Shown here: one piece after another, positions 1-6,734 of the stretch
Layout: every line of letters starts with the position of its first letter
Numbering within the stretch: the stretch's first letter is position 1
Assembly: GCA_023388235.1 (NCBI GenBank)
Contig: JAEWGQ010000234.1
Location: forward strand, 1-7,866
Source of the DNA: Actinomycetes bacterium
Lineage (GTDB): Bacteria; Actinomycetota; Actinomycetes; Actinomycetales; Cellulomonadaceae
Direction: 5' to 3'
Length of the DNA: 7,866 bases
Position numbers and translations under genes: made by a program
The notes under the pieces: generated by a model
Told to the model about the DNA's origin: nothing
Databases searched by the model: none
What the model saw: only the letters and a program-made list of their open reading frames with translations

Positions 1-1967
1 GTCAACGCCTCCCGGTAGCGGCTCGCCCACGCGTCGGCCGCGGCGTCACCGGCGAGGGCGACGGCGACGTCCCCGATGACGCCGGCGGCCCCGAGCCCCT
101 GGCCGAGCGGGATGCCCAGCACGTCGCCCATCCCCCGCACCTGCTCGTCGTGCCGGGCGGCTGCCCCGGCCTCCACCTGGAACCGCGACCGGTCGACCAC
201 CCCGAGCAGCTCGGCGTACCGCTCGGCGTGCTGGAACGCCGTCAGCTCGCTGCTCCCCACGCTCTGCATGAGCCGCAGCTGCAGGCGCGCCACCTCCTCC
301 CGCAGCCGCGCGGAGGCCGGACCGTCCTCCGCGACGTACCCGAGCATCTCCCGCAGCCACCCCAGGCCGATCCACGAGGCCCAGCCGTGACCGTCCGCGC
401 CGAGCCAGACCACGCGCACCCGGTCGGAGAACGCCTCTTCGAGCGCCCTCTCGCGCTGCAGCACGAGCTCCAGCCACAGCGGCAGCTGGGCCGCCAGCAC
501 CCCGGCCAGCGCCGCCGACGCCTCGGCACCGAGCCCGGCGACCGGCCGGTGACCGCTCCGGAACCAGGCGCGGGCGATCCCCTCGTTGACCTTCGCCAGA
601 CGTCGCGCGAGCACCGGATCCACCCCGGCCCCGAGCAGCGCACCCGGCACGCCCTGCAGGGACTCCCAGACGCCGAGCGGGGCGCCGTACCCTGCCCCGG
701 CGGTCCAGTCCCGGTCCCTGAACCAGTACGTGACGCGGTCCTCTCCCGCCGTGCCGGCGCCGAACCAGTCCAGCACCGCCCGCGGGGAGGCCGCGAGCTG
801 CCGGAACACCGACGCCGCCGGGTCCACGACGGAGAAGGGGGACGGCGGGGGCAGGGGGACGAGCAGGTCGCGGGCCATCGGCCCGACGCCGCCGGCGCCG
901 GGGTCGACCTGCCACACGTAGACCCCGCCGAGCTCCAGCTCGCGCGCCTCCAGCTGCTCCGCCGTCGCGCGAGCCAGCGCCGGTGCCACGGGAGCGTGCT
1001 CCGGGTCGCCGAACAGGTACCCGACGACCAGGGCGGCGTGCGGTCCCGTGAGCAGCTCCTCGGCGAACACCTCGGCGGCACCCGGCCCCCAGGCCTGCGA
1101 CGCCACCGCGAGGGCCCCGCGCAGCGCCTGCTGCGCGGCCGTCACGGCGGTCGCCTCGCCCGGTGCGGTCAGCGCGCGCGCGTCGAGCGCCTGGAGCACC
1201 CCGGCGAGCCGGTCGCCGCCGAGCTGGTCCAGGGCGGACCCGAGCACACCGGGCGAGTCCGCCCACTGCTCGAGGATCTCGACCAGGGCGGCGAGGTCGG
1301 CGCCGTCCCGCGCGGCCTCGTCCACGGCAGCGGCGACGGCGTCGCCCAGCGCGGCGAGGTCGATCTGCTCCGGCCGGACGATCCCGGCGCTCCCCGCGAG
1401 CCGGCCGAGCTCGGCCCACTCCCCCACGTCCAGGGGCACGAGCGCCGACAGCAGCGCGCTGTCGGCGAGCCGGCGGCGCGCTGCCAGGTCGTCGAGCTGT
1501 CGCTGGGCCGACGCGATGTCCCGCTGCGCCCGAGCGACGCGCGTCGCGGGTGCCGCCGGCCGGGGGCCGGTGGGAGGGGTGAGGACGTCGGCGACGGGGG
1601 GCAGCGTGAGCTGGGCGTGCCGCGCTGCCGCGAGCTCGTCCTCCGCGTCGGTCCGGTCCCGCAGGGCGGCCTGCCCCCGGGCCGCGATGTCCTCGACCTC
1701 GTCCGCGTACGCCACGAGCGCGCCGTGGTAGCCGTCGAGCGCGGCGGGCACCGGCCCGAGCTGCGCGCGCAGGTCGTCGCGCCGGGCGCACCAGACGTCC
1801 CGGGACCGGCCCGCCCAGACCGCGGGGTCGTCGGCGGCGGAGCCGTGGGCGGCCAGGGCCGCGCCGAGCTCGGCCACGCGGTCCGCGACGTACGCCACCG
1901 TGACGGCCGCCGTGCGGAGCATCTGCGTGTCCCCCGCACCGGGGACGTCGCCCGTCCACGCGGTCAC
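1..1967 (-). CDS. Large type VII secretion-associated protein (DUF6571-like), 3' end outside the window
   Basis: The frame stays open for 655 codons from a GTG at 1967 to the window edge, so the C-terminus is missing. Residues 1-120 are alpha-helical and Ala/Leu-rich, with a WAGRSRDVW stretch near 51-59 and an amphipathic YHGALVAYADEVED helix at 80-93, as in WXG-like N-termini. Residues 141-170 look like a short coiled coil. Residues 228-262 (SPGVLGSALDQLGGDRLAGV), 297-340 and 381-440 (VDPAASVFRQL, then YWFRDRDW) follow the repeated pattern of large actinobacterial proteins found beside EspC/WXG100 genes; I recall this as DUF6571 but could not verify it. No catalytic motif, signal peptide or convincing membrane helix is visible. 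The GTG overlaps the upstream TGA (GTGA), so translation is probably coupled. Role is inferred: an exported structural or effector-carrier protein. A toxin domain beyond the edge cannot be excluded. Confidence is high for the gene and moderate for the family. Confidence 0.8.
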   Translation of the reverse strand, partial: MTAWTGDVPGAGDTQMLRTAAVTVAYVADRVAELGAALAAHGSAADDPAVWAGRSRDVWCARRDDLRAQLGPVPAALDGYHGALVAYADEVEDIAARGQAALRDRTDAEDELAAARHAQLTLPPVADVLTPPTGPRPAAPATRVARAQRDIASAQRQLDDLAARRRLADSALLSALVPLDVGEWAELGRLAGSAGIVRPEQIDLAALGDAVAAAVDEAARDGADLAALVEILEQWADSPGVLGSALDQLGGDRLAGVLQALDARALTAPGEATAVTAAQQALRGALAVASQAWGPGAAEVFAEELLTGPHAALVVGYLFGDPEHAPVAPALARATAEQLEARELELGGVYVWQVDPGAGGVGPMARDLLVPLPPPSPFSVVDPAASVFRQLAASPRAVLDWFGAGTAGEDRVTYWFRDRDWTAGAGYGAPLGVWESLQGVPGALLGAGVDPVLARRLAKVNEGIARAWFRSGHRPVAGLGAEASAALAGVLAAQLPLWLELVLQRERALEEAFSDRVRVVWLGADGHGWASWIGLGWLREMLGYVAEDGPASARLREEVARLQLRLMQSVGSSELTAFQHAERYAELLGVVDRSRFQVEAGAAARHDEQVRGMGDVLGIPLGQGLGAAGVIGDVAVALAGDAAADAWASRYREAL

Positions 1968-2215
1968 GCCCGGTCCGCCTCGACCATCAGGTCCGCGGCG
2001 TCGACAGCACCCTGCCCGAGGCGCACCAGCACGACGCCGAGCCCCAGCAGGTGGTCGGACACGGCCGCCATGACGTCCTCGACGGCGTCGTCCACCGACG
2101 CGGCGCCGGATCGCGGCCGGTACCGCGTGGGCGGGTCCGGGACCTGCCGGCCCAGGTCGGCGACCGCGGCGCCGACCTGGCGCACCGCCGCGGGTTCCAG
2201 GGCGATCTCGGGCAC
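1964..2215 (-). CDS. Small EspC-like type VII secretion target protein
   Basis: This 83-residue protein starts at GTG 2215, four bases after a perfect GAGGAGG ribosome binding site. It appears to form two helices, residues 5-22 and 41-80, separated by a Pro/Arg-rich loop at 26-36. The second helix, with SVDDAVEDVMAAVSDHL at 40-56 followed by LVRLGQGAVDAADLMVEAD, fits the C-terminal half of EspC-type ESX proteins (small partners or substrates of type VII secretion). There is no Trp-x-Gly turn. The usual C-terminal YxxxD/E export motif is not intact: Met77 sits where Tyr is expected and Asp81 is kept. It is first in a two-gene unit, overlapping the large downstream protein by four bases, so the two are probably made in fixed ratio and may bind each other. 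The family call rests on size, helix pattern and context, not on a strong signature. Confidence 0.72.
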   Translation of the reverse strand: MPEIALEPAAVRQVGAAVADLGRQVPDPPTRYRPRSGAASVDDAVEDVMAAVSDHLLGLGVVLVRLGQGAVDAADLMVEADRA

Positions 2216-2219
2216 GTGG

Positions 2220-2226
2220 CCTCCTC
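2220..2226 (-). promoter_or_regulatory. Strong ribosome binding site for the EspC-like gene
   Basis: The minus strand reads GAGGAGG, then CCAC, then the GTG start at 2215. This near-perfect anti-16S match decides the start codon and suggests the small protein is translated efficiently. Confidence 0.8.
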
Positions 2227-2253
2227 GCGTCGGCCGGGCGGTCCGTCCCGCCC

Positions 2254-2275
2254 GGCACCCTCACGGGAGGGTGCC
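2254..2275. repeat. Perfect inverted repeat (8-bp arms, 6-nt loop) upstream of the type VII-like pair
   Basis: GGCACCCT (2254-2261) and AGGGTGCC (2268-2275) are perfect reverse complements around CACGGG. The element lies 38 nt upstream of the GTG at 2215, inside the divergent intergenic region 2216-2396. It could be a DNA operator or a hairpin in the leader RNA of the minus-strand pair. No T-run follows, so a classical terminator is unlikely. I saw no convincing -10/-35 pair on either strand of this 181-nt region. Confidence 0.55.
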
Positions 2276-2357
2276 ACCGCGCGCCACCACCCAGTGACGA
2301 CCGCGGGACAGCTGCACCACCTACCCGGTGCCCGCCCGCCGGGTCGCACGCGGGCCG

Positions 2358-2385
2358 GCCCCGGAACACCCGGAGCCCCCGGGGC
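2358..2385 (+). repeat. Inverted repeat just upstream of the Ddn-like gene
   Basis: GCCCCGG (2358-2364) pairs perfectly with CCGGGGC (2379-2385) around a 14-nt loop that contains GGAG. It ends 11 nt before the ATG at 2397. It may fold in the leader mRNA. In DNA this GC-rich, a 7-bp match can arise by chance, so functional confidence is low. Confidence 0.3.
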
Positions 2386-2396
2386 GTTGGACCGGC

Positions 2397-2843
2397 ATGC
2401 CGATCACCGGAGAGTACGAGCCCAGCACCGACAGCCGGACCCGGGAGCAGGTCGAGCTGTACGAGAGCTCGGGCGGCACGCAGGGGACCACGATGCGCGG
2501 GATGCCCGTCGTCGTCGTCACGATGCTCGGGGCGACGTCGGGGAAGGTCCGCAAGATCCCCGTCATGCGCGTCGAGCACGACGGGGTGTACGCGGTCGTC
2601 GCCTCGCTCGGCGGCGCGCCGAAGCACCCCGTCTGGTACCACAACCTGCTGGCGCACCCGCACGCGGAGCTGCAGGACGGGCCGGTGCGCGCCGACTACA
2701 CCGTGCGCGAGGTGCAGGGCGCGGAGCGGGACCTGTGGTGGGAGCGCGCCGTCGCGGCGTACCCCGACTACGCGGACTACCAGACGCGGACGTCCCGGGT
2801 GATCCCGGTGCTGGTGCTGGAGCCGGTCGCCGCCGAGGCCTGA
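2397..2843 (+). CDS. F420H2-dependent reductase of the Ddn / nitroreductase family (split beta-barrel)
   Basis: This 148-residue protein has the marks of the deazaflavin-dependent nitroreductase (Ddn-like) family. They are GEYEPS at 5-10, [18 protein letters not shown] at 18-35, the F420-phosphate-binding stretch [19 protein letters not shown] at 45-63, [20 protein letters not shown] at 69-88, and the C-terminal [17 protein letters not shown] at 122-138. Members use reduced cofactor F420 to reduce quinones or xenobiotics such as nitro compounds, usually in the cytosol or at the membrane face; the substrate here is unknown. The ATG at 2397 is chosen because the family normally begins a few residues before GEYEPS; an in-frame GTG at 2328 would add 23 Pro/Arg-rich residues unlike the family. 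The ribosome site is weak (GGA about five bases before ATG). It stands alone on the plus strand, divergent from the type VII-like pair and convergent with mshA. The protein looks complete. Confidence 0.9.
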   Translation: MPITGEYEPSTDSRTREQVELYESSGGTQGTTMRGMPVVVVTMLGATSGKVRKIPVMRVEHDGVYAVVASLGGAPKHPVWYHNLLAHPHAELQDGPVRADYTVREVQGAERDLWWERAVAAYPDYADYQTRTSRVIPVLVLEPVAAEA

Positions 2844-2870
2844 CCGCCCGCGCGCGGCGGCGGGTCAGCC
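2837..2870. terminator. Imperfect palindrome between convergent genes, candidate bidirectional terminator
   Basis: The 21-nt gap between the two genes and both flanking TGA stops form a hairpin. GGC-C-TGACC-GCC (2837-2848) pairs with GGC-G-GGTCAGCC (2859-2870), with single-base bulges at 2840 and 2862. The same fold is available on either strand, which suits termination of both convergent transcripts. No T-tract follows on either side, which is common for high-GC actinobacterial terminators but leaves the call uncertain. Confidence 0.45.
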
Positions 2871-4130
2871 CGCGAGGCGGCCGCGGGCGCGCCGCTCGGA
2901 CGCCCGGGCGTACACCGCGAGCAGCTGCTGCGCGGTGGCGTCCCAGCCGTAGCGCTCGGCCACCCGCCGTGCGCCGGTCCGCCAGGGCCCGCGCGCGGCG
3001 GGGTCGGCCAGCGCCGACGCGAGCACGTCCGCCCACACCGCCGGGTCGTGCCCGCGCACCTGCCGGCCGGAGACGCCGTCGTGCACCACCGAGCGCAGCC
3101 CGCCGACGGCCGAGGCCACGACGGGGGTGCCCGCGGCCTGCGCCTCGACGGCCACCAGCCCGAACGACTCGGACCGCGAGGGCATCGCGACGAGGTCGGC
3201 GGCGGCGAACCACTGCGCGAGCTCGGGCCGCGTCACCGGCGGGCGGAACAGCACGTCGTCCGCCACTCCCTCGGCGACCGCGAGCGCCCGCAGCTCCCGC
3301 AGCGCGGTGGCGCGCCCGCTCGGCCCGCCCAGCACGACCAGCAGCGGCAGGGGGCGCCCGGTCGCGCGCAGCACGCCGAGGGCCCGCACCAGCACGTCCG
3401 GCGCCTTGAGCGGCTGCACCCGGCCGGCGAACAGCACGACGTCGCGGTCCGCCGGCAGGCCGAGCGCGCGGCGCAGCGCGTCCCGCTCGCCGTCGCGGGG
3501 GCGGAACGTGCGCAGGTCGACGCCGGGGGCGACGACGTGCACGCGCGCGGGGTCGGCGCCGTACATGCCGACGAGGTCCTGCGCCTCCTCCGTGGTGCTC
3601 GCGACGAGGGCGTCGGAGGCGGCGACCACCTGCTCCTCGCCGATGACGCGGGTGGCGGGCTCCGGGGTGTCGCCCGGCGCCAGCGCCGCGTTCTTCACCC
3701 GGGCCATCGTGTGCATGGTGTGCACCAGCGGCACGTCCCAGCGCTCGGCGGCGAGCCAGCCGACCTGGCCGGACAGCCAGTAGTGGGAGTGCACGACGTC
3801 GAACCAGCCGGCCGGCCGGGCGGCGCCGAGCCGCAGCACGCCGGCGGTCATCGCGCACAGCTGGCCGGGCAGGTCGTTCTTGTCCAGGCCGCCGTACGGC
3901 CCGGCGGGGACGTGGTGCACGAGCACCCGGCCGTCGCCGGCGTCGAGCGGCACCGTCTCGGGCAGCGCGGACGTCGTCGCCCGCGTGAAGATCTCCACCG
4001 CGGCGCCCCGCCGGGCCAGCGCGCGGGACAGCTCGGCGACGTAGACGTTCATCCCGCCCGCGTCGCCGGTGCCCGGCTGGTCCAGGGGCGAGGTGTGCAC
4101 CGACAGCATGGCGATGCGCTGCTGCGGCAC
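2865..4130 (-). CDS. mshA: D-inositol-3-phosphate glycosyltransferase, first step of mycothiol synthesis
   Basis: MshA joins N-acetylglucosamine from UDP-GlcNAc to 1L-inositol-1-phosphate (D-inositol-3-phosphate) in the cytosol, the committed step to mycothiol, the main low-molecular-weight thiol of Actinomycetota. The 421-residue protein is a retaining GT4 (GT-B) enzyme: N-terminal Rossmann domain with [19 protein letters not shown] at 20-38, and C-terminal donor-binding domain with [14 protein letters not shown] at 234-247 and the EX7E motif ESFGLVAVE (Glu321, Glu329). Lys84, Tyr117, Thr141 and Arg161 align with inositol-phosphate ligands as I recall them from the Corynebacterium glutamicum structure; Arg237 and Lys242 match its UDP-contact residues. 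[11 protein letters not shown] at 137-147 is typical of MshA. The GTG at 4130 is preferred because AGGAG lies five bases upstream; an in-frame ATG at 4169 has no ribosome site. The gene lies downstream of the IolT-like porter gene on the same strand, separated by 94 nt holding a hairpin and a long palindrome. It appears intact. Confidence 0.96.
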   Translation of the reverse strand: MPQQRIAMLSVHTSPLDQPGTGDAGGMNVYVAELSRALARRGAAVEIFTRATTSALPETVPLDAGDGRVLVHHVPAGPYGGLDKNDLPGQLCAMTAGVLRLGAARPAGWFDVVHSHYWLSGQVGWLAAERWDVPLVHTMHTMARVKNAALAPGDTPEPATRVIGEEQVVAASDALVASTTEEAQDLVGMYGADPARVHVVAPGVDLRTFRPRDGERDALRRALGLPADRDVVLFAGRVQPLKAPDVLVRALGVLRATGRPLPLLVVLGGPSGRATALRELRALAVAEGVADDVLFRPPVTRPELAQWFAAADLVAMPSRSESFGLVAVEAQAAGTPVVASAVGGLRSVVHDGVSGRQVRGHDPAVWADVLASALADPAARGPWRTGARRVAERYGWDATAQQLLAVYARASERRARGRLAG

Positions 4131-4135
4131 GGGAT

Positions 4136-4140
4136 CTCCT
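4136..4140 (-). promoter_or_regulatory. Ribosome binding site that fixes the mshA start
   Basis: The minus strand reads AGGAG, ATCCC, then GTG at 4130. This spacing supports the GTG start over the upstream in-frame ATG at 4169. Confidence 0.75.
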
Positions 4141-4146
4141 GCGGAC

Positions 4147-4177
4147 GGCGGACGGTGGACCGGGTCCATTGTCCGCC
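4147..4177. promoter_or_regulatory. 31-nt near-perfect palindrome upstream of mshA, candidate operator
   Basis: Centred on G4162, the two arms are GGCGGAC-GG-TGGACC and GGTCCA-TT-GTCCGCC. Thirteen of fifteen positions pair, and the two mismatches (GG opposite TT) are adjacent. It starts 17 nt upstream of the mshA GTG, just before the ribosome site. Further copies of the outer hexamer lie at 4141-4146 (GCGGAC, tandem with the left arm) and 4188-4193 (GTCCGC). The one-base centre suits a dimeric DNA-binding protein better than an RNA hairpin. No regulator can be named. Confidence 0.55.
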
Positions 4178-4200
4178 ATCGCGGGGGGTCCGCGACGCGG

Positions 4201-4224
4201 GCGCCCGCCGGGCGGGCCGGGCGC
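4201..4224 (-). terminator. GC-rich hairpin directly after the sugar porter stop codon
   Basis: GCGCCCG (4201-4207) pairs perfectly with CGGGCGC (4218-4224), which abuts the porter's TGA (4225-4227). The 10-nt loop can pair further: GCCCGCC-G-GGCGGGC lies within 4203-4217. A smaller palindrome, CCGCG-A-CGCGG, follows at 4190-4200. With no T-run it may be a weak terminator or an mRNA 3'-stabilising structure separating the porter from mshA. Confidence 0.45.
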
Positions 4225-5643
4225 TCAGGCCCGGGCGGCCCGGAAGTCGGCCTCGAGCTGCTCCAGCGACCGGTCGCGCGTCTCGGGCAGCACGTACCGC
4301 ACGAACAGCCACGACAGCACGTTCAGCGCCGCGAACCCGAGGAACGTGCCGTTCACCCCGACCGCCTGCACCACCGACGGGAAGAACCCGGAGATCACGG
4401 CGTTCGACGTCCAGTTCCAGAACACGCACAGCCCGATCGCGAACCCGCGCACGCGCAGCGGGAACAGCTCGGCGAGCACGACCCAGCACACCAGGCCGAC
4501 CGACGCCTGGTTGAACCCGACGAACAGCACGAGGAACACCGTCACGGCGACCGACCGCAGCGTGCCGTCGGGCAGCGCGGCGGAGCACAGGGCGATGAGC
4601 AGGTGGGACGCGATGATGCCGGTGAGCCCCGTCATGAGCAGGGTGCGCCGGGTGACGCGGTTGATGACGCGCAGGCCGATGAGCATGCCGAGCACCGAGA
4701 ACACGCCGTTCAGCACGTTGGCGACGAGCGCCACGTCGCCGGAGAAGCCGGTCTGCCGCAGCAGCTGCGTGCCGTAGTACATGACGGCGTTGATGCCGCC
4801 GAGCTGGTTGACGACGGCCACGCCGACGCCGATGAGCACGAGGCGGCGCACCCACGGCAGCCGCAGCTCGGCCCAGCCGGACCGGCCGGCGGCCTCGGCC
4901 CGCTCCTGCGCGACGAGAGCGCGGACCTCGTCCAGCTCCGCGGCCGCGCGCTGCGGGTCGCGCACCTGCCGCAGCACCGCGAGCGCCTCGTCCTCGTGCC
5001 CGCGCCCCAGCAGCCAGCGCGGGGACTCCGGCATCCGCAGCATGCCGGCGAACAGCGCGACGGCGGGCAGGGCCTGCACCGCGAGCATGTACCGCCAGAC
5101 CGCCGGGTGGTCCGACCAGACGGTGCCGATGACCGCGTTGACGACGAACGCGGCGAGCTGACCGACGACGATCGCGATCTCGTTGCGGCCGGTGATGGCC
5201 CCGCGGCGCTCGGTCGGCGCCAGCTCGGCGAGGTAGACGGGCACCGTGACGGACGCGCCGCCGACCGCCGCGCCGAGGAGCAGGCGCATCGGCACCATGA
5301 CCTCGAACGAGGGCGCGACGACGCTGCCGAGCGCCCCGAGGAAGAACACGACGGCCAGCACGACGAGGGTGCGCCGGCGTCCGAGCCGGTCGGCGAGCCG
5401 GCCGCAGCCCAGGGCGCCGAGCGCCGCGCCGACGAGCAGGCTCGACGTGACGAGGCCCTCGGTCGCCGCGGTGAGCCCGAGGTCGGCGACCATCGGGTCC
5501 AGCGCGCCGTTGATGACGCCGGTGTCGTAGCCGAACAGCAGGCCGCCGAACGTCGCGACGACGGTGATGACGTCGAGGCGGCGCAGGTGCGGCCCGGGCT
5601 GCAGCGGGGGCAGCGCCCGGCCGGCCGCCGGTGCCTCGCTCAC
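4225..5643 (-). CDS. MFS sugar porter, IolT-like (myo-inositol/sugar:proton symporter family)
   Basis: This 472-residue integral membrane protein has the twelve-helix layout of sugar porters. Signatures include [17 protein letters not shown] in helix 1 (32-48), [11 protein letters not shown] (81-91), [21 protein letters not shown] (from 128), [13 protein letters not shown] (203-215), [13 protein letters not shown] (279-291), [11 protein letters not shown] (390-400) and the C-terminal [13 protein letters not shown]. Long stretches match, from memory, Bacillus IolT/Yfi[11 protein letters not shown], the GGASVTVP region, [20 protein letters not shown] and the end of the protein. It probably imports myo-inositol or a hexose with protons, but IolT relatives in corynebacteria also carry glucose and fructose, so substrate is open. 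The helix-7 glutamine pair QQ is NQ here. The GTG start overlaps the lactonase stop (GTGA) and has no ribosome site of its own, implying translational coupling. Complete; no frameshift seen. Confidence 0.92.
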   Translation of the reverse strand: MSEAPAAGRALPPLQPGPHLRRLDVITVVATFGGLLFGYDTGVINGALDPMVADLGLTAATEGLVTSSLLVGAALGALGCGRLADRLGRRRTLVVLAVVFFLGALGSVVAPSFEVMVPMRLLLGAAVGGASVTVPVYLAELAPTERRGAITGRNEIAIVVGQLAAFVVNAVIGTVWSDHPAVWRYMLAVQALPAVALFAGMLRMPESPRWLLGRGHEDEALAVLRQVRDPQRAAAELDEVRALVAQERAEAAGRSGWAELRLPWVRRLVLIGVGVAVVNQLGGINAVMYYGTQLLRQTGFSGDVALVANVLNGVFSVLGMLIGLRVINRVTRRTLLMTGLTGIIASHLLIALCSAALPDGTLRSVAVTVFLVLFVGFNQASVGLVCWVVLAELFPLRVRGFAIGLCVFWNWTSNAVISGFFPSVVQAVGVNGTFLGFAALNVLSWLFVRYVLPETRDRSLEQLEADFRAARA

Positions 5644-6689
5644 GCCGGCACGACGCAGGCCGGGGCGGGCAGGGACACGCGGGAGACCACGTCGGCGCCG
5701 CGGACGACCGTCAGGCTGCCGCCCTCCTGGTCGGCCACGACGGTCCAGCCGTCCACCACCGCGAAGTGCCGGGGCCACGCGCCGGGCAGCCGGACCTGGC
5801 CGGACGGCGCGAGGGTGCCGTCCGGCGCGGGGGCGAAGGTGGCCAGGACGTCCGCGCCGCGGGTGGCGACGAGCACGCGGTCCCCGAGCCGGTCGATGTG
5901 CGAGGGCAGCGGCCGCTCGCCGGGCCGGGAGCCGTCCTCGGCGGCGGGGACGTGCTGCACGACGTGCCCGGTGGCCCGGGCGGGGTCCCAGGCGAGCACG
6001 GCGACGGTGACGTCGAGCTCGCAGGCGACGTAGGCGACCCGGCCGTCCGCGGAGAACACCAGGTGCCGGGGGCCGGCGCCCGGCCGGAGCGTGGCGGCGA
6101 CGCCGTCCTCGGTGAGGCGTCCCGTGCCGGGGTCGCGGCGGTAGCGGCGGATCTCGTCCGTGCCGAGGTCGGTGACCAGGACGTGCGCGCCGCCGGGCGC
6201 CAGGGCCACGAAGTGCGCGTGCGGGCCGTCCTGGCGGTCGGCGACCGGGCCGGAGCCGGCGTGCCCGAGGACCTGCACGGGCCCGTCGCCCCGCAGGCCG
6301 TCGGGGCCGCGCTCGACGACGGCCACCGTCCCGGAGGTGTAGTTCGCGACGTACGCCACGGGGCCGGCGAGCAGCACGTGGCAGGGGTCGGCGCCGCCGG
6401 ACGGCACGGTCCCCGCGGGCGTCAGGGTCGCGCCGCCGTCGCCCGCGCCGGTGCGGAAGGCGGACAGGGTGCCCTCGGCGTCCTCCCCCACGGCGTACAG
6501 CAGGCCGGCGGCGCGGTCGACCGCGAGGAACGAGGGGGCGGGGGCCGTGGCGACCTGGACGGGCTCGCCGAGCCGGCCGGAGTCGGTCTCCAGCCCGACG
6601 CGCCAGATGCCCTCGCCGACGCCGGCGGGGGTGCCCGCGCCGGCCGGGGGGTAGGTGCCGATCCACAGGTCGCGCAGGTGCTCCGTCAC
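5640..6689 (-). CDS. Lactonase family protein, seven-bladed beta-propeller (6-phosphogluconolactonase-like)
   Basis: The 349-residue cytosolic protein follows the YbhE-type 6-phosphogluconolactonase pattern. WIGTY at 9-13 opens blade one. Later blades carry PSFLAVDRAAGLLYAVGE (52-69), DPCHVLLAGPVAYVANYTSGTVAVV (101-125), DRQDGPHAHFVALAPGG (151-167), VTDLGTDEIRRYR (172-184), GAGPRHLVFSADGRVAYVACELDVTVAVL (204-232), PSHI (262-265) and WPRHFAVVDGWTVVADQEGGSLTVV (305-329). The His residues in HAHF and PRHL sit where the family's putative active-site residues lie. The family reaction is hydrolysis of 6-phosphogluconolactone in the pentose phosphate pathway, but paralogues act on other sugar lactones. 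Its position between a ROK regulator and a sugar porter, with no other pentose phosphate gene nearby, leaves the true substrate open. It starts at GTG 6689, 45 nt after the ROK stop, with no ribosome site but a -10-like box six bases upstream. It overlaps the porter by GTGA. Confidence 0.88.
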   Translation of the reverse strand: MTEHLRDLWIGTYPPAGAGTPAGVGEGIWRVGLETDSGRLGEPVQVATAPAPSFLAVDRAAGLLYAVGEDAEGTLSAFRTGAGDGGATLTPAGTVPSGGADPCHVLLAGPVAYVANYTSGTVAVVERGPDGLRGDGPVQVLGHAGSGPVADRQDGPHAHFVALAPGGAHVLVTDLGTDEIRRYRRDPGTGRLTEDGVAATLRPGAGPRHLVFSADGRVAYVACELDVTVAVLAWDPARATGHVVQHVPAAEDGSRPGERPLPSHIDRLGDRVLVATRGADVLATFAPAPDGTLAPSGQVRLPGAWPRHFAVVDGWTVVADQEGGSLTVVRGADVVSRVSLPAPACVVPA

Positions 6690-6695
6690 GCGAGG

Positions 6696-6701
6696 ACTGT
6701 A
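6696..6701 (-). promoter_or_regulatory. Candidate leaderless promoter -10 box for the lactonase/porter genes
   Basis: On the minus strand TACAGT (fits TANNNT) is followed by six bases, CCTCGC, then the GTG at 6689. In Actinomycetota this spacing places the transcription start on the G of the start codon. The lack of a Shine-Dalgarno agrees. The -35 region is poor and is covered by the palindrome GGCGCGCGCC (6715-6724), which could instead be a regulator site. No other good promoter was seen in the 45-nt gap. Confidence 0.45.
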
Positions 6702-6734
6702 CGCGGACGCCCCCGGCGCGCGCCGCCCGGACCG

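Noticed and set aside
46..1959. 637-residue minus-strand open frame
   Set aside because: It is almost all Arg, Gly, Ala and Pro with no family pattern. The frame starting at GTG 1967 reads through the same DNA with balanced composition, helical segments and recognisable modules.
150..2297. 715-residue plus-strand open frame
   Set aside because: It is antisense to the type VII-like pair, rich in Arg, Gln, His and Pro, with no domain. It is a by-product of stop-poor high-GC DNA.
4128..4169. ATG at 4169 as an alternative mshA start
   Set aside because: It has no ribosome site and adds 13 residues not typical of MshA. The GTG at 4130 has AGGAG at ideal spacing.
4131..4224. A SigR-type (GGAAT/GTT) thiol-stress promoter before mshA
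   Set aside because: I looked for it because mycothiol genes are often in that regulon, but no GGAAT-like -35 with a correctly spaced GTT is present on the minus strand.
4069..6033. 654-residue plus-strand open frame rich in His, Gln, Asp and Arg
   Set aside because: It looks hydrophilic and protein-like, but it lies opposite the porter and lactonase. Its composition is the mirror of their hydrophobic codons, and no conserved motif is seen.
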